From contig RAZE01000005.1 of the NCBI GenBank assembly GCA_003611955.1, positions 62,001 to 126,000 on the forward strand: a stretch of DNA of 64,000 nt, written 5' to 3'. Below the pieces are notes generated by a model. It ran no database searches, was not told where the DNA came from, and worked only from the letters and a program-made list of their open reading frames with translations. Both the position numbers and the translations under genes were made by a program. Positions 52,006-59,876 of this stretch are shown piece by piece. Every line of letters starts with the position of its first letter. Position 1 is the stretch's first letter. Origin of the DNA: a bacterium 1XD8-76. GTDB taxonomy: Bacteria; Bacillota; Clostridia; Lachnospirales; Lachnospiraceae.

Positions 52006-52830
52006 CTATCCCTTAATCCCCTGTGTCGCCATCCCGTCTATCAGATATTTTTGCCCGAACATATAGACCAGAATACAGGGGATCATGGACACCAGAGACA
52101 TTGCCAGCACGGTGCTCCAGTTGACCGCCGACGCCGAATCCAGACTCATCCGAAGCGCCAGCGACACTGGATATTTGCTCACGGAGCTGATGTAGATCAA
52201 CACGTTGAAAAAATCGTTCCATGTCCAGATAAACTGAAACAGAAAAGCCGAAAACAGGGCCGGTTTCAATATCGGCAGCAACACATATATCAATGTCTTA
52301 AAAGAGCTGCAGCCGTCTATCTTCGCCGCATCGTCCAGATCTCTCGGTATCCCGCGGAAAAACTGTATCATCATATAGATAAAAAACGGTGTACAGGCAA
52401 ACAGCGCGGGAACGATGAACGGATAATATGTGTCATTCCAGCCCAGGCGGTTAAAAAGGATAAACCGCGGGATGATCAGCACCGTATTGGGCAGCATCAA
52501 TGTAGATATCATCAACATCATAAGAAGTTTTTTCATCGGAAACGTGAACCGCGCGAACCCATATCCCACCAGACAGCTCGATATCGTAGTAAACGCCGCT
52601 GTCGGAACCACCAGCTCCAATGTATTTAACAAAAATCTTCCAAAACTGTTCTGTCCGGTTCCGCGCCAGCCGAGCGTATAGGAATCTGTCTGCCATTTTT
52701 GCGGCAGCAGCCTGATCGAACCGAATATCTCACTGTTGGGTTTGAAAGAAGAAAACACCAGCCATATCAGAGGATAAACCATGATCAGCGCCACCAGGCA
52801 CAAAAATGCATACGATAAAATTTTTTTCAT
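52006..52830 (-). CDS. Sugar ABC transporter permease, MalG type (CUT1)
   Basis: A 274-residue inner-membrane permease with six helices. The EAA loop DDAAKIDGCSSFKTLIYVLL and the terminal GMATQGIKG tail are typical of MalG/YtcP-like CUT1 subunits. It is 11 bases after the MalF-type gene. No ATPase gene is in the cluster, which is usual for Firmicutes CUT1 systems sharing MsmK-type ATPases. Confidence 0.93.
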   Translation of the reverse strand: MKKILSYAFLCLVALIMVYPLIWLVFSSFKPNSEIFGSIRLLPQKWQTDSYTLGWRGTGQNSFGRFLLNTLELVVPTAAFTTISSCLVGYGFARFTFPMKKLLMMLMISTLMLPNTVLIIPRFILFNRLGWNDTYYPFIVPALFACTPFFIYMMIQFFRGIPRDLDDAAKIDGCSSFKTLIYVLLPILKPALFSAFLFQFIWTWNDFFNVLIYISSVSKYPVSLALRMSLDSASAVNWSTVLAMSLVSMIPCILVYMFGQKYLIDGMATQGIKG

Positions 52831-52841
52831 CTTCTCCTCCT

Positions 52842-53738
52842 CTAGTCTTCATAGTGAACCAGCCCATCCGAAAGCCGGAAAATCGTGAACGTAAATAGAA
52901 TGATGATCACAAACAGAATCCAGGACTGCGCACTGGCATAGCCCATTTTAAAGTATCGGAATCCATTCTCGTAGAGCATCAGCCCATAAAGGTAAGTTTC
53001 TTTCAGCGCGCCGCCTCCCGTAATGACAAAGGCAGCCGTAAAATCCTGAAAGAGCTGGATCATCTGCATCACCAGATTAAAAAGGATGATGGGCGAAAGC
53101 ATCGGCAGGGTAATGCGGAAGTATTTCTGCACGGCATTTGCCCCGTCGATATCAGCCGCTTCATACAGGCTGTCCGGCACCTGTTTCAAACCTGCCAGAA
53201 AAAGCACCATAGAAGAGCCAAACTGCCATACCTGGAGCAGGCTTATGACGGGAAGGGAGGTTTTCGGACTCCCTATCCAGTCAAAAGCTTTATATCCTGA
53301 AAATACTGCTCCGATCAGCGTATTTAACAATCCCGTCTTCATGAATATAAAACGCCATAAAATGGTGATCGCCACGCTTCCCCCGAAAATAGAGGGAAGG
53401 TAATAGACAACCTTGAATATACTGATCCCTTTCAGCTTCTGGTTCAACAGTCCCGCAATAAACAGAGAAATGATCATCTTTAACGGCAATGCTATCGCCA
53501 CATACATAAATGTAGCTTTCATGGACTTCAGAAATAACCGGTCATTTGTAAATATTTTAATATAGTTTTGCAGTCCTACGAATTTGTAATCATTCAGCAT
53601 GGTAAAATCCGTAAAAGAATACAGAAAAGACATCACCAGAGGATAGAGCTGAAAAGCCAGAAATCCTATGATCCAAGGAGTCAGATAAAACATACCGGTA
53701 TATTCTCTCTTCCATTTTTTCCATTTATTGTTCTGCAC
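52842..53738 (-). CDS. Sugar ABC transporter permease, MalF type (CUT1)
   Basis: A 298-residue permease starting at GTG 53736-53738 with GGAGGG upstream. Six helices are visible, and the EAA loop YEAADIDGANAVQKYFRITL is conserved. It pairs with the MalG-type permease and the lipoprotein binding protein. Confidence 0.93.
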   Translation of the reverse strand: MQNNKWKKWKREYTGMFYLTPWIIGFLAFQLYPLVMSFLYSFTDFTMLNDYKFVGLQNYIKIFTNDRLFLKSMKATFMYVAIALPLKMIISLFIAGLLNQKLKGISIFKVVYYLPSIFGGSVAITILWRFIFMKTGLLNTLIGAVFSGYKAFDWIGSPKTSLPVISLLQVWQFGSSMVLFLAGLKQVPDSLYEAADIDGANAVQKYFRITLPMLSPIILFNLVMQMIQLFQDFTAAFVITGGGALKETYLYGLMLYENGFRYFKMGYASAQSWILFVIIILFTFTIFRLSDGLVHYED

Positions 53739-53765
53739 TGTTTTCCCTCCAAGCCATTTTGCAGT

Positions 53766-55142
53766 TTAATTACCTGCCAGTGTCGCAAGCGGATCCTGAA
53801 TCGTGTTTAAAAATTCCTCCGCTGCCTCCTCCGGCGTCAAATCTTTATAGAGCACTCTCGACAAGATTTCCGTGCTGATCGAGGTGATCTCGGAATTGTC
53901 GTGATATCCGTTCTGCGCTGTCCCCGCATTCGCGGAAGCTATCTCGATACCCGTCTTCAAATCGGGATTTAACAGATCGTTTTCCTCCAGAATTCCCCTC
54001 GCTTCAGCGGTGGCCGGCACGCCTCGGCAATCGCCCAAAATCTTGATCGCTTCCTCATCTGTCATCATCCAGTTGGCAAATTTCAGACATTCCTCCACGC
54101 TGACGGAATCTTTGTTGATCGCCAGTACCATGGAAGGCTTACAGTTGATTCCCGTGTCCGCGGCTCCTTCTATCACAGGAAGTCTGCAGCAGCCGATATC
54201 CTGCACATTGTCATTGATCAGGGACGGATAATCGGATGCCCATCGGATAAGAAGCGCCGCCTCGCCGTTCGCCCATATCGGATTCTGATCGATATTTCCG
54301 TTGTAGGCCATAGTCTCCTCCAACGGCTGTATCAGATCTTTCTCCTCCAGCTCCAACAGGTAGGCATATGCATTAGCCAGCTGCTCCTTCGTAAAGTTGA
54401 CGGTAAAATCATCATTGATCCACTGCCCGCCGCACTGCTGCAGGACATAGGGCTTGAACACATTTTTTTCGAGCGTGTGCAGATCACTGTGTAAAAATAC
54501 CTTGTCCGGATTCGTCGCTTTGAATTTTTCTCCCTCCGCGATCAGATCTTCCCAGCTCCACTCCGTACTCTCATCAATAGATAATCCTGTCTCCTTCACC
54601 ACATCGCGATTGAAGAAAAGGGTAAATCCATTCTGCGCCATGGGCAGCGCCGCCAGCTTATCTCCCTCAGAACACCAGCCTTTGGTGTAATCCATATCAA
54701 ATTTGCCAAAATCTATGATGTCATATTCCTCCAGATTTACAAAGAAATCCCCCTGCGCCGCCAGTTCCGTGATCCACGGGTAATCCAGCTGAATAACATC
54801 CGGCGCCGTTCCTCCCGCCAGCTGTGTCACCAGTTTTTCATAGTAGCTGGAGATGGTAGAATACTCGCCTTCAATGTGCACGCCTGTCAGTTCTTCATAT
54901 TTTGCCAGCGCTTCCAGTGTTTTTTCGTGGCGCGTGTCGGACCCCCACCAACAAAATCTCAGATTGACATTTTCGCCGCCGCTTTCTTCCTGTGGCGGCG
55001 CTTCCTCAGCCGCCTGTTCCCGAGCAGTTTCCATCTCTTCCGCCGCTTCAGGCGTCTCGGTCTGTTGATTCCCGCACCCTGTTATCATACTGGCTAATAT
55101 CACTCCGGTGAGCAGCAGAGCCATCATTCTTTTCTTTCTCAT
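53766..55142 (-). CDS. Sugar ABC transporter substrate-binding lipoprotein (CUT1)
   Basis: A 458-residue extracellular solute-binding protein family 1 member. The signal peptide ends in lipobox MITGC with Cys23, followed by a Glu/Ala-rich linker. The mature domain has LRFCWWGSDTRHEKTLEALA and GTAPDVIQLDYPW, as in oligosaccharide or pectin-fragment binding proteins. It is the first gene of the minus-strand sugar transcript. The exact ligand cannot be read from sequence. Confidence 0.92.
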   Translation of the reverse strand: MRKKRMMALLLTGVILASMITGCGNQQTETPEAAEEMETAREQAAEEAPPQEESGGENVNLRFCWWGSDTRHEKTLEALAKYEELTGVHIEGEYSTISSYYEKLVTQLAGGTAPDVIQLDYPWITELAAQGDFFVNLEEYDIIDFGKFDMDYTKGWCSEGDKLAALPMAQNGFTLFFNRDVVKETGLSIDESTEWSWEDLIAEGEKFKATNPDKVFLHSDLHTLEKNVFKPYVLQQCGGQWINDDFTVNFTKEQLANAYAYLLELEEKDLIQPLEETMAYNGNIDQNPIWANGEAALLIRWASDYPSLINDNVQDIGCCRLPVIEGAADTGINCKPSMVLAINKDSVSVEECLKFANWMMTDEEAIKILGDCRGVPATAEARGILEENDLLNPDLKTGIEIASANAGTAQNGYHDNSEITSISTEILSRVLYKDLTPEEAAEEFLNTIQDPLATLAGN

Positions 55143-55244
55143 ACCTTTCTCTTCTCCTTTTGATATTTTGTATATATTTTATTTGCTACAACACTATTTT
55201 ATATTGATTTTTCACAATATTAAAAGGTGTCCACATTTGTAAAA

Positions 55245-55300
55245 GGTATCATAATATACCAAATTTTGTCAAAAAACCTTAATACATTTTATATGGTATC
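55245..55300. repeat. GGTAT repeats in the divergent sugar-operon control region
   Basis: GGTAT-N6-ATACC at 55245-55260 and GGTATC at 55295-55300 share GGTATCAT and are exactly 50 bases apart, about five helical turns. They lie between the substrate-binding-protein start and the aldolase promoter. They are candidate sites for the YesN-like or RpiR regulator. The region is AT-rich, so chance is possible. Confidence 0.4.
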
Positions 55301-55319
55301 ATTTCATTTTCACACCCCT

Positions 55320-55348
55320 TTGACAGAAATCATACCTCTTTTTATAAT
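55320..55348 (+). promoter_or_regulatory. Consensus promoter of the DapA-family aldolase operon
   Basis: TTGACA (55320-55325), 17-base spacer, TATAAT (55343-55348), a perfect consensus, 47 bases before the ATG, which has AAAGGAGG. Such a strong promoter is likely to be controlled by a repressor. Confidence 0.8.
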
Positions 55349-55395
55349 GAAGCCAGCCTAAAAATAACATACAAAAACAAAGGAGGTTTTTCAAC

Positions 55396-56301
55396 ATGAC
55401 AAACAAGGAATTCTGGAAAGGAATTATTCCGGCCCTGATCACCCCGGTAAACGAAGACGGCACTCTGGATCTGGACAGCCTGGAAAAGGTGATCGAAAAT
55501 ATCATCGCATCCGGCTGCCACGGTCTTTTTGTCGCAGGTTCTTCGGGTGAACCTACCAACTTGAGTTCCAGGACAAAACGCGATGTCATCTCCAATGCGA
55601 TCCGCATTGTAGACGGCCGGATTCCCATCTGTGTGGGGACTATCGCGCCCGGAACGCAGCAGACTATAGAACTGGTAAAAGAAGTGCAGGATATGGGATG
55701 CAATTTCATCTGCAGCACTCCGAATTTTTATATGCTCAATGAGAGGCAGGAGGACATCATTCATCATTTTGAAAAAGTCTCCTCCCAAACCGGCGCCAGG
55801 ATCATGATTTATAATAACGATGCCACTGTCGGTCAGACTATCCAGGCGGAAACTTTCTATAAAATCGCAGAGATTGATAACGTGATCGCCTACAAAGATA
55901 CACGCCCCGACTGGGAAAATCATCTGAAAGCGCTGGCATTCCTGCGCGACAAAGATATCAGCCTGATCTCCGGCGGCGAATATATGCTCGGCCCCAGTAT
56001 TCTGATGGGAGGCCAGGGAAATATCGCCGCTGCCAGCAACGTGTTTCCAAAACTTTTCGTCGCTCTGTACGACGCTGCAATATCACAGAATATACCCCTC
56101 ACACTGGACCTGAACTATAAAATCGCCAGACTCAACGATGCCGCCACAAGAACCGGAAACGGGTGGCTGTGGGGAATCAAATACATTGCCCACCGCTTTG
56201 GCCTCTGCCAGTACACTGTGGCAGGCAACTTCACCCCACTCACCGGCGAACAGGAACGGGCTCTGGATGTCATCATAGACGAATTGTCAGAATACCGTTA
56301 A
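55396..56301 (+). CDS. DapA/NanA-family Schiff-base aldolase
   Basis: A 301-residue TIM-barrel lyase. GSSGEPTNLS (48-57) replaces the GTTGE motif with small changes, the catalytic lysine is Lys167 in VIAYKDTRPDW, and Tyr112 lies in TPNFYMLNE. Dihydrodipicolinate synthase itself would have TPYYNKP and GIKDSSGD, so this is more probably a 2-keto-3-deoxy-sugar-acid aldolase or related lyase. It is followed by a D-lyxose-isomerase-like gene and is divergent from the CUT1 transporter, so it probably acts on the imported sugar. Confidence 0.85.
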   Translation: MTNKEFWKGIIPALITPVNEDGTLDLDSLEKVIENIIASGCHGLFVAGSSGEPTNLSSRTKRDVISNAIRIVDGRIPICVGTIAPGTQQTIELVKEVQDMGCNFICSTPNFYMLNERQEDIIHHFEKVSSQTGARIMIYNNDATVGQTIQAETFYKIAEIDNVIAYKDTRPDWENHLKALAFLRDKDISLISGGEYMLGPSILMGGQGNIAAASNVFPKLFVALYDAAISQNIPLTLDLNYKIARLNDAATRTGNGWLWGIKYIAHRFGLCQYTVAGNFTPLTGEQERALDVIIDELSEYR

Positions 56302-56325
56302 CACTTTACAAAAGAGGAAAAAGCA

Positions 56326-57009
56326 ATGAAAAGATCAATGATCAACGCCTGTATCAGGGAGTTTGAAGAAATGCTCCGTGAATACCGGTTCGCTCTTCCC
56401 CCGTTTCTTTCCTTTACCCCTGAAGAATGGACACAGAAGGGACATGAATACGACGAAATAAGGGATAACGCTCTGGGATGGGATATCACGGACTACGGGG
56501 AAGGACATTTTGAAAAGAAGGGACTCTCTCTGATCACTTTGAGAAACGGAAATGTGCATAATGACAAATATACAAAGTGTTATGCCGAAAAAATCATCAT
56601 GCTCAGGGAAGGACAGCTCTCCCCCAATCATTTCCACTGGAATAAAATGGAGGACATCATCAACAGAGGAGGCGGAAATCTGATTTTCCGTCTCTGGAAT
56701 GCCACCAAAGACGGAGAACTTGCGGATACGGATGTCTTAATCAGCAAAGACGGCCGCAGCTACTATGCAAAAGCCGGTGAAGATATCATTCTCACTCCCG
56801 GAGAATCCCTCACGCTCTACCCTTATTGCTATCATGAATTTATCATACAGCCCGGCGGCGGGAAATCGCTGATAGGGGAGGTCTCCAAATGTAACGACGA
56901 TAATACGGATAACCACTTTCTGGAGGCACAGGGACGTTTCCCTTCCATCGAGGAAGACGAACCGCCCTACAGACTGCTCTGCACGGAATATCCCACTGCC
57001 AGAGATTGA
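56326..57009 (+). CDS. D-lyxose/D-mannose isomerase family protein
   Basis: A 227-residue cupin of the D-lyxose ketol-isomerase family. The metal-binding HFHWNKMEDIINRGGGNL and YPYCYHEFIIQPGGG segments are conserved. Characterised members interconvert D-lyxose and D-xylulose or D-mannose and D-fructose. It is 24 bases after the aldolase, with AGAGGAAAAAG upstream, and ends at a strong terminator. Confidence 0.88.
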   Translation: MKRSMINACIREFEEMLREYRFALPPFLSFTPEEWTQKGHEYDEIRDNALGWDITDYGEGHFEKKGLSLITLRNGNVHNDKYTKCYAEKIIMLREGQLSPNHFHWNKMEDIINRGGGNLIFRLWNATKDGELADTDVLISKDGRSYYAKAGEDIILTPGESLTLYPYCYHEFIIQPGGGKSLIGEVSKCNDDNTDNHFLEAQGRFPSIEEDEPPYRLLCTEYPTARD

Positions 57010-57018
57010 AACCGTTAG

Positions 57019-57075
57019 AAAAAAGAACTGTTGTAAACGCAGATGGATAATCTGTCGGAACAACAGTTCTTTTTT
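57019..57075. terminator. Strong bidirectional terminator
   Basis: AAAAAAGAACTGTTGT (57019-57034) and ACAACAGTTCTTTTTT (57060-57075) form a 16-bp stem, with a CAGAT/ATCTG extension in the loop. It serves the lyxose-isomerase gene on plus and the MATE gene on minus. Confidence 0.92.
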
Positions 57076-57126
57076 CTCTGAAACACTACAATTCTTACGA
57101 TCTGCCGAAAACTGATCTACACTTTT

Positions 57127-58467
57127 TTATTCCACAACTTCTTCCAAAGGCAACGCCTTTGTATATCGCACTATTTTCAGGGCCACATAAACCACCACCA
57201 GCAATTCCGTAACTGGCATCGCAAACCAGACCGCATCTCCCCCAGCCACTGCCGGAAGGATGTAGATCAACATCCCGCTAATCACGGCTCCTCTGGCAAC
57301 AGAAACAATGAAAGAAGCCATCGGTCTCATCAGTGCCTGAAAATAGTAAGTAGAAAAAATATTAAGCGGAAGCAACAGGAAAGAAATGCCATAACTGCAA
57401 ATGACCCCCGGGGCAATGGCCAGGATTTCCTCTGTTGGCGTCATAAAAATATGGACGAAAAAATTGGGGACAAAAACAGCAAGTGCCGTCCAAACCACTC
57501 CAAACACCGCCGCTGTCCCTAATGCATATTTCAAAATCTGCACAATCCGTTTCCCTTTTCCCGCACCAAAATTTGCAGAGAGCATCGGCTGGGACGCCTG
57601 GCCGATGCTGTAAGCACAGCACTGAACAAACGTGCTGACATTGATGATGATGCCGTAGACTGCCAGCGCATCCGTTCCCAGGTATTTTAAAATCTGCCTG
57701 TTAAACAACATTGTAAGAATCCCCATCGCCACATCGATAAAAAAGGTGGAAAACCCGGTTATGCAAATGGATTTTATAGTGAAAAACAACTCCACAGGTT
57801 TTACAAACCTTAAAGTATTTTTTTTACTGCAAAAATGCGTCAGCATTACCAGCAGGGAAAAAACAGATCCCATAGCAGTTGCAAGGCCCGCTCCCATGAT
57901 GCCCATCTTCAGCACAAACACAAAAAAATAATCTCCAAATACATTAAAAATTCCGCCAAACAACACTGCTTTCGTAGCAAGGGCAGGATCCCCATCGTTG
58001 CGCAGAAAGGCTGACATAAGCTGTGTAAACAGGAAACTCGGCACCACAAATTTAACCGGAAGCAAATAACTCCTTGCCAGCGGGAGCAGCGTTTCTTCTG
58101 CCCCAAACAGCCGCAACAACTCCACGTCATAAAAGATGACCGCCAGCCATGTAAGAGCAGCAAAAACTGCTGCTCCGATAACCGCAGCAGTAAAGTATTC
58201 ATTGGACCTTTTCTGATTTTGTTCAGATACTCCCCGCAATGTAGTAAAAAGTACAGAACCTCCGATTCCCATAAGCAGCCCCAGGCTGTATATGATATTC
58301 CAGACAGGGGCAACCACAGCCAGCGCTGCCGTGCCTTCCGGTCCCTGATACTGTCCGACCATCGCCATATCCACCGCACCGTAAATAGACGAAATCAGTG
58401 CGCTGCCGAATGCCGCGGCCAGATACTTAAAATACATTGATTCGATTTTACTTGTAAGCAGATCCAT
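57127..58467 (-). CDS. MATE-family multidrug/toxin exporter
   Basis: A 446-residue membrane protein with about 12 helices and the two-lobed MATE pattern (AVDMAMVGQYQGPEGTAALA near the start, GQASQPMLSANFGAGKGKR in the second half). MATE proteins expel cationic drugs or natural products using Na+ or H+. ATG 58465-58467 has AAGGAA upstream; a frame extending to 58506 reads charged sequence across the attenuator region. It is divergent from pheST, behind a leader with a terminator, so expression is probably induced. Confidence 0.9.
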   Translation of the reverse strand: MDLLTSKIESMYFKYLAAAFGSALISSIYGAVDMAMVGQYQGPEGTAALAVVAPVWNIIYSLGLLMGIGGSVLFTTLRGVSEQNQKRSNEYFTAAVIGAAVFAALTWLAVIFYDVELLRLFGAEETLLPLARSYLLPVKFVVPSFLFTQLMSAFLRNDGDPALATKAVLFGGIFNVFGDYFFVFVLKMGIMGAGLATAMGSVFSLLVMLTHFCSKKNTLRFVKPVELFFTIKSICITGFSTFFIDVAMGILTMLFNRQILKYLGTDALAVYGIIINVSTFVQCCAYSIGQASQPMLSANFGAGKGKRIVQILKYALGTAAVFGVVWTALAVFVPNFFVHIFMTPTEEILAIAPGVICSYGISFLLLPLNIFSTYYFQALMRPMASFIVSVARGAVISGMLIYILPAVAGGDAVWFAMPVTELLVVVYVALKIVRYTKALPLEEVVE

Positions 58468-58504
58468 ATCGTTTCCTTCCTCACCTGTTTTCTTTTTGCT
58501 CCCC

Positions 58505-58557
58505 AAAATAAAAAAGCCGGATAAAGAACAGACCTTTCAATCTGCGCCTTATCCAGC
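58505..58557 (-). terminator. Attenuator-like terminator in the MATE leader
   Basis: GCTGGATAAG pairs with CTTTATCCGGC on the minus strand (58548-58557 with 58516-58526), followed by a T/A-rich tract (A11 region 58505-58515 on plus). It lies between the promoter at 58600-58628 and the MATE start, so transcripts must pass it to reach the gene. Confidence 0.7.
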
Positions 58558-58599
58558 ACATTACTTCCACTGAGCAATATACCCTCCGAACTGACAATA

Positions 58600-58628
58600 A
58601 TAATATTAAATACAGAGCCGTTTGTCAA
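58600..58628 (-). promoter_or_regulatory. Promoter of the MATE gene
   Basis: Minus strand TTGACA (58623-58628), 17-base spacer, TATTAT (58600-58605). The transcript would begin near 58593 and include CGGAGGGT soon after its 5' end. Confidence 0.75.
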
Positions 58629-58661
58629 GCCAATTTTGCACCAAAATTACTCCGAAAAATA

Positions 58662-58689
58662 TTGACATTTTTTAAACAATCATTATAAT
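58662..58689 (+). promoter_or_regulatory. Promoter of pheST
   Basis: TTGACA (58662-58667), 16-base spacer, TATAAT (58684-58689). The transcript begins near 58697. It is back to back with the MATE promoter, 33 bases apart. Confidence 0.75.
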
Positions 58690-58721
58690 ATTCAGTTGTA
58701 TATGTCGGAGGGTGAAACACC

Positions 58722-58761
58722 AGACAAGACAATTTTTTTCGCAATTGCCTTGTCTTTTTTT
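58722..58761 (+). terminator. Attenuator-like terminator in the pheST leader
   Basis: AGACAAGACAATT (58722-58734) and AATTGCCTTGTCT (58743-58755) form a 13-position stem with one mismatch, followed by seven T. It lies between the promoter and pheS, so most transcripts should stop here unless an anti-termination signal acts. The leader is too short for a T-box. CGGAGGGT precedes the hairpin, as in the MATE leader. Confidence 0.8.
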
Positions 58762-58827
58762 GAATAAATAGAAAACGGCGCCTGATGCCGCTTATCAAAA
58801 ACCGCAGAATCAGAAAGGAGCATTGCA

Positions 58828-59865
58828 ATGAAAGAAAAAATCACCGGTATTTTATCCGAAGCAAAAACCAAAATTTCTGCAGCCGCCAATGAAGGCGAAC
58901 TGCAAAGCGTAAAAAGCGCTTACATCGGCAAGCAGGGAGCATTAAGTCTCCTGATGAAAGAGCTTCCGAATCTGGTTCCCTCACTCCGTCCAGAAATGGG
59001 AGCCATGCTGAACCAGGCCAAGAACCGTGTGACTGACTTGGTTGACGCAAAAAGAATGGAGCTGAAGCTGAAAGCCTCCGAGGTATCCCAGGATTTCGAT
59101 TGCTCTGTTCCGGGAATCATGCCGACAGGCGGCGGGCTCCATCCAATCACACAAATGTGCTATGACCTGAACGAAACCTTCCGCTCCATGGGATTCGAGG
59201 TTTTTCAGGAAGATGAGATCACAAGCGAGCTGTACGCCTTTGACAAGCTGAACTTCCCACAAAACCATCCGGCACGTGAAAGCATGGACACCTACTGGCT
59301 GGCAGGTCATGACAAAGGAGGCACAAATGAAAAACTCTGCCTGCGTCCCCATCTCACAGGCGGCAGCGTCCGTTACATGCAGACACATAAACCGCCCTAC
59401 CGTTTTGTATATCCGGGGCGTGTTTACCGGAACGAAACCACAGACGCACATCATGAGAGGGCCTTTTTTCAATACGAAGCGCTGATCGTAGACAAGGACA
59501 TCACTTTCACATCAGGCAAAGTAATGATCAAAAGCATCCTGAGCAAGGTATTTGGCACGGATGTAGCCGTCAGGATGCGCTCCGGTTTCTTCCCCTTCGT
59601 AGAACCGGGATTTGAGATCGACATGGAATGCCAGGTCTGCGGCGGCAAAGGATGCAGCGTCTGCAAGCATGTGGGCTGGATCGAGGTCATGCCGGGCGGT
59701 TCCCCCCATCCCAATGTACTCCGGGCTGCCGGACTTGACCCGGATGAATATACGGGCTTCTATGTAAATATCGGTCTGGACAGGCTTGTTATGATGCGCT
59801 ATGGCGTGGATGACGTAAGGCTGTTTCACAGCGCCGACTTAAGATTCCTGAAACAATTCAGATAA
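58828..59865 (+). CDS. pheS: Phenylalanyl-tRNA synthetase alpha subunit, divergent pocket
   Basis: A 345-residue class II synthetase subunit. N-terminal coiled coil, then HPITQM, NHPARESMDTYW, PGRVYRNETTDAHHE (motif 2), FFPFVEPGFEIDM, a Cys-rich CQVCGGKGCSVC and the end LRFLKQF are all in place. The pocket differs from usual PheS: RTHTSPVQ is RPHLTGGS (173-180), FHQIEG is FFQYEA (213-218), and GFAFGMGxER is GFYVNIGLDR (310-319), putting Tyr312 at the Ala294 (E. coli) site that sets amino-acid size. It may be a second, specialised PheRS. AGAAAGGAG precedes the ATG. Confidence 0.9.
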   Translation: MKEKITGILSEAKTKISAAANEGELQSVKSAYIGKQGALSLLMKELPNLVPSLRPEMGAMLNQAKNRVTDLVDAKRMELKLKASEVSQDFDCSVPGIMPTGGGLHPITQMCYDLNETFRSMGFEVFQEDEITSELYAFDKLNFPQNHPARESMDTYWLAGHDKGGTNEKLCLRPHLTGGSVRYMQTHKPPYRFVYPGRVYRNETTDAHHERAFFQYEALIVDKDITFTSGKVMIKSILSKVFGTDVAVRMRSGFFPFVEPGFEIDMECQVCGGKGCSVCKHVGWIEVMPGGSPHPNVLRAAGLDPDEYTGFYVNIGLDRLVMMRYGVDDVRLFHSADLRFLKQFR

Positions 59866-59876
59866 GGAGAGGAAAA

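Noticed and set aside
45612-57009. Sulfoquinovose degradation locus
   Set aside because: There is an isomerase-like cupin and an aldo/keto reductase, but no sulfoquinovosidase, sulfofructose kinase, SftT-like transaldolase or sulfolactaldehyde enzyme.
58702-58767. A 21-codon frame in the pheST leader with two Phe-Phe pairs, like the E. coli pheM leader peptide
   Set aside because: The Phe codons fall in the terminator loop and its T run, so they come from the terminator itself and are placed too late for ribosome-stalling attenuation. The ATG is only a few bases from the expected transcript start and has no ribosome site.
58690-58827. T-box riboswitch upstream of pheST
   Set aside because: Only about 130 bases lie between promoter and gene, with the terminator after about 25 bases. 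There is no room for a specifier stem and no AGGGTGGNACCGCG element.
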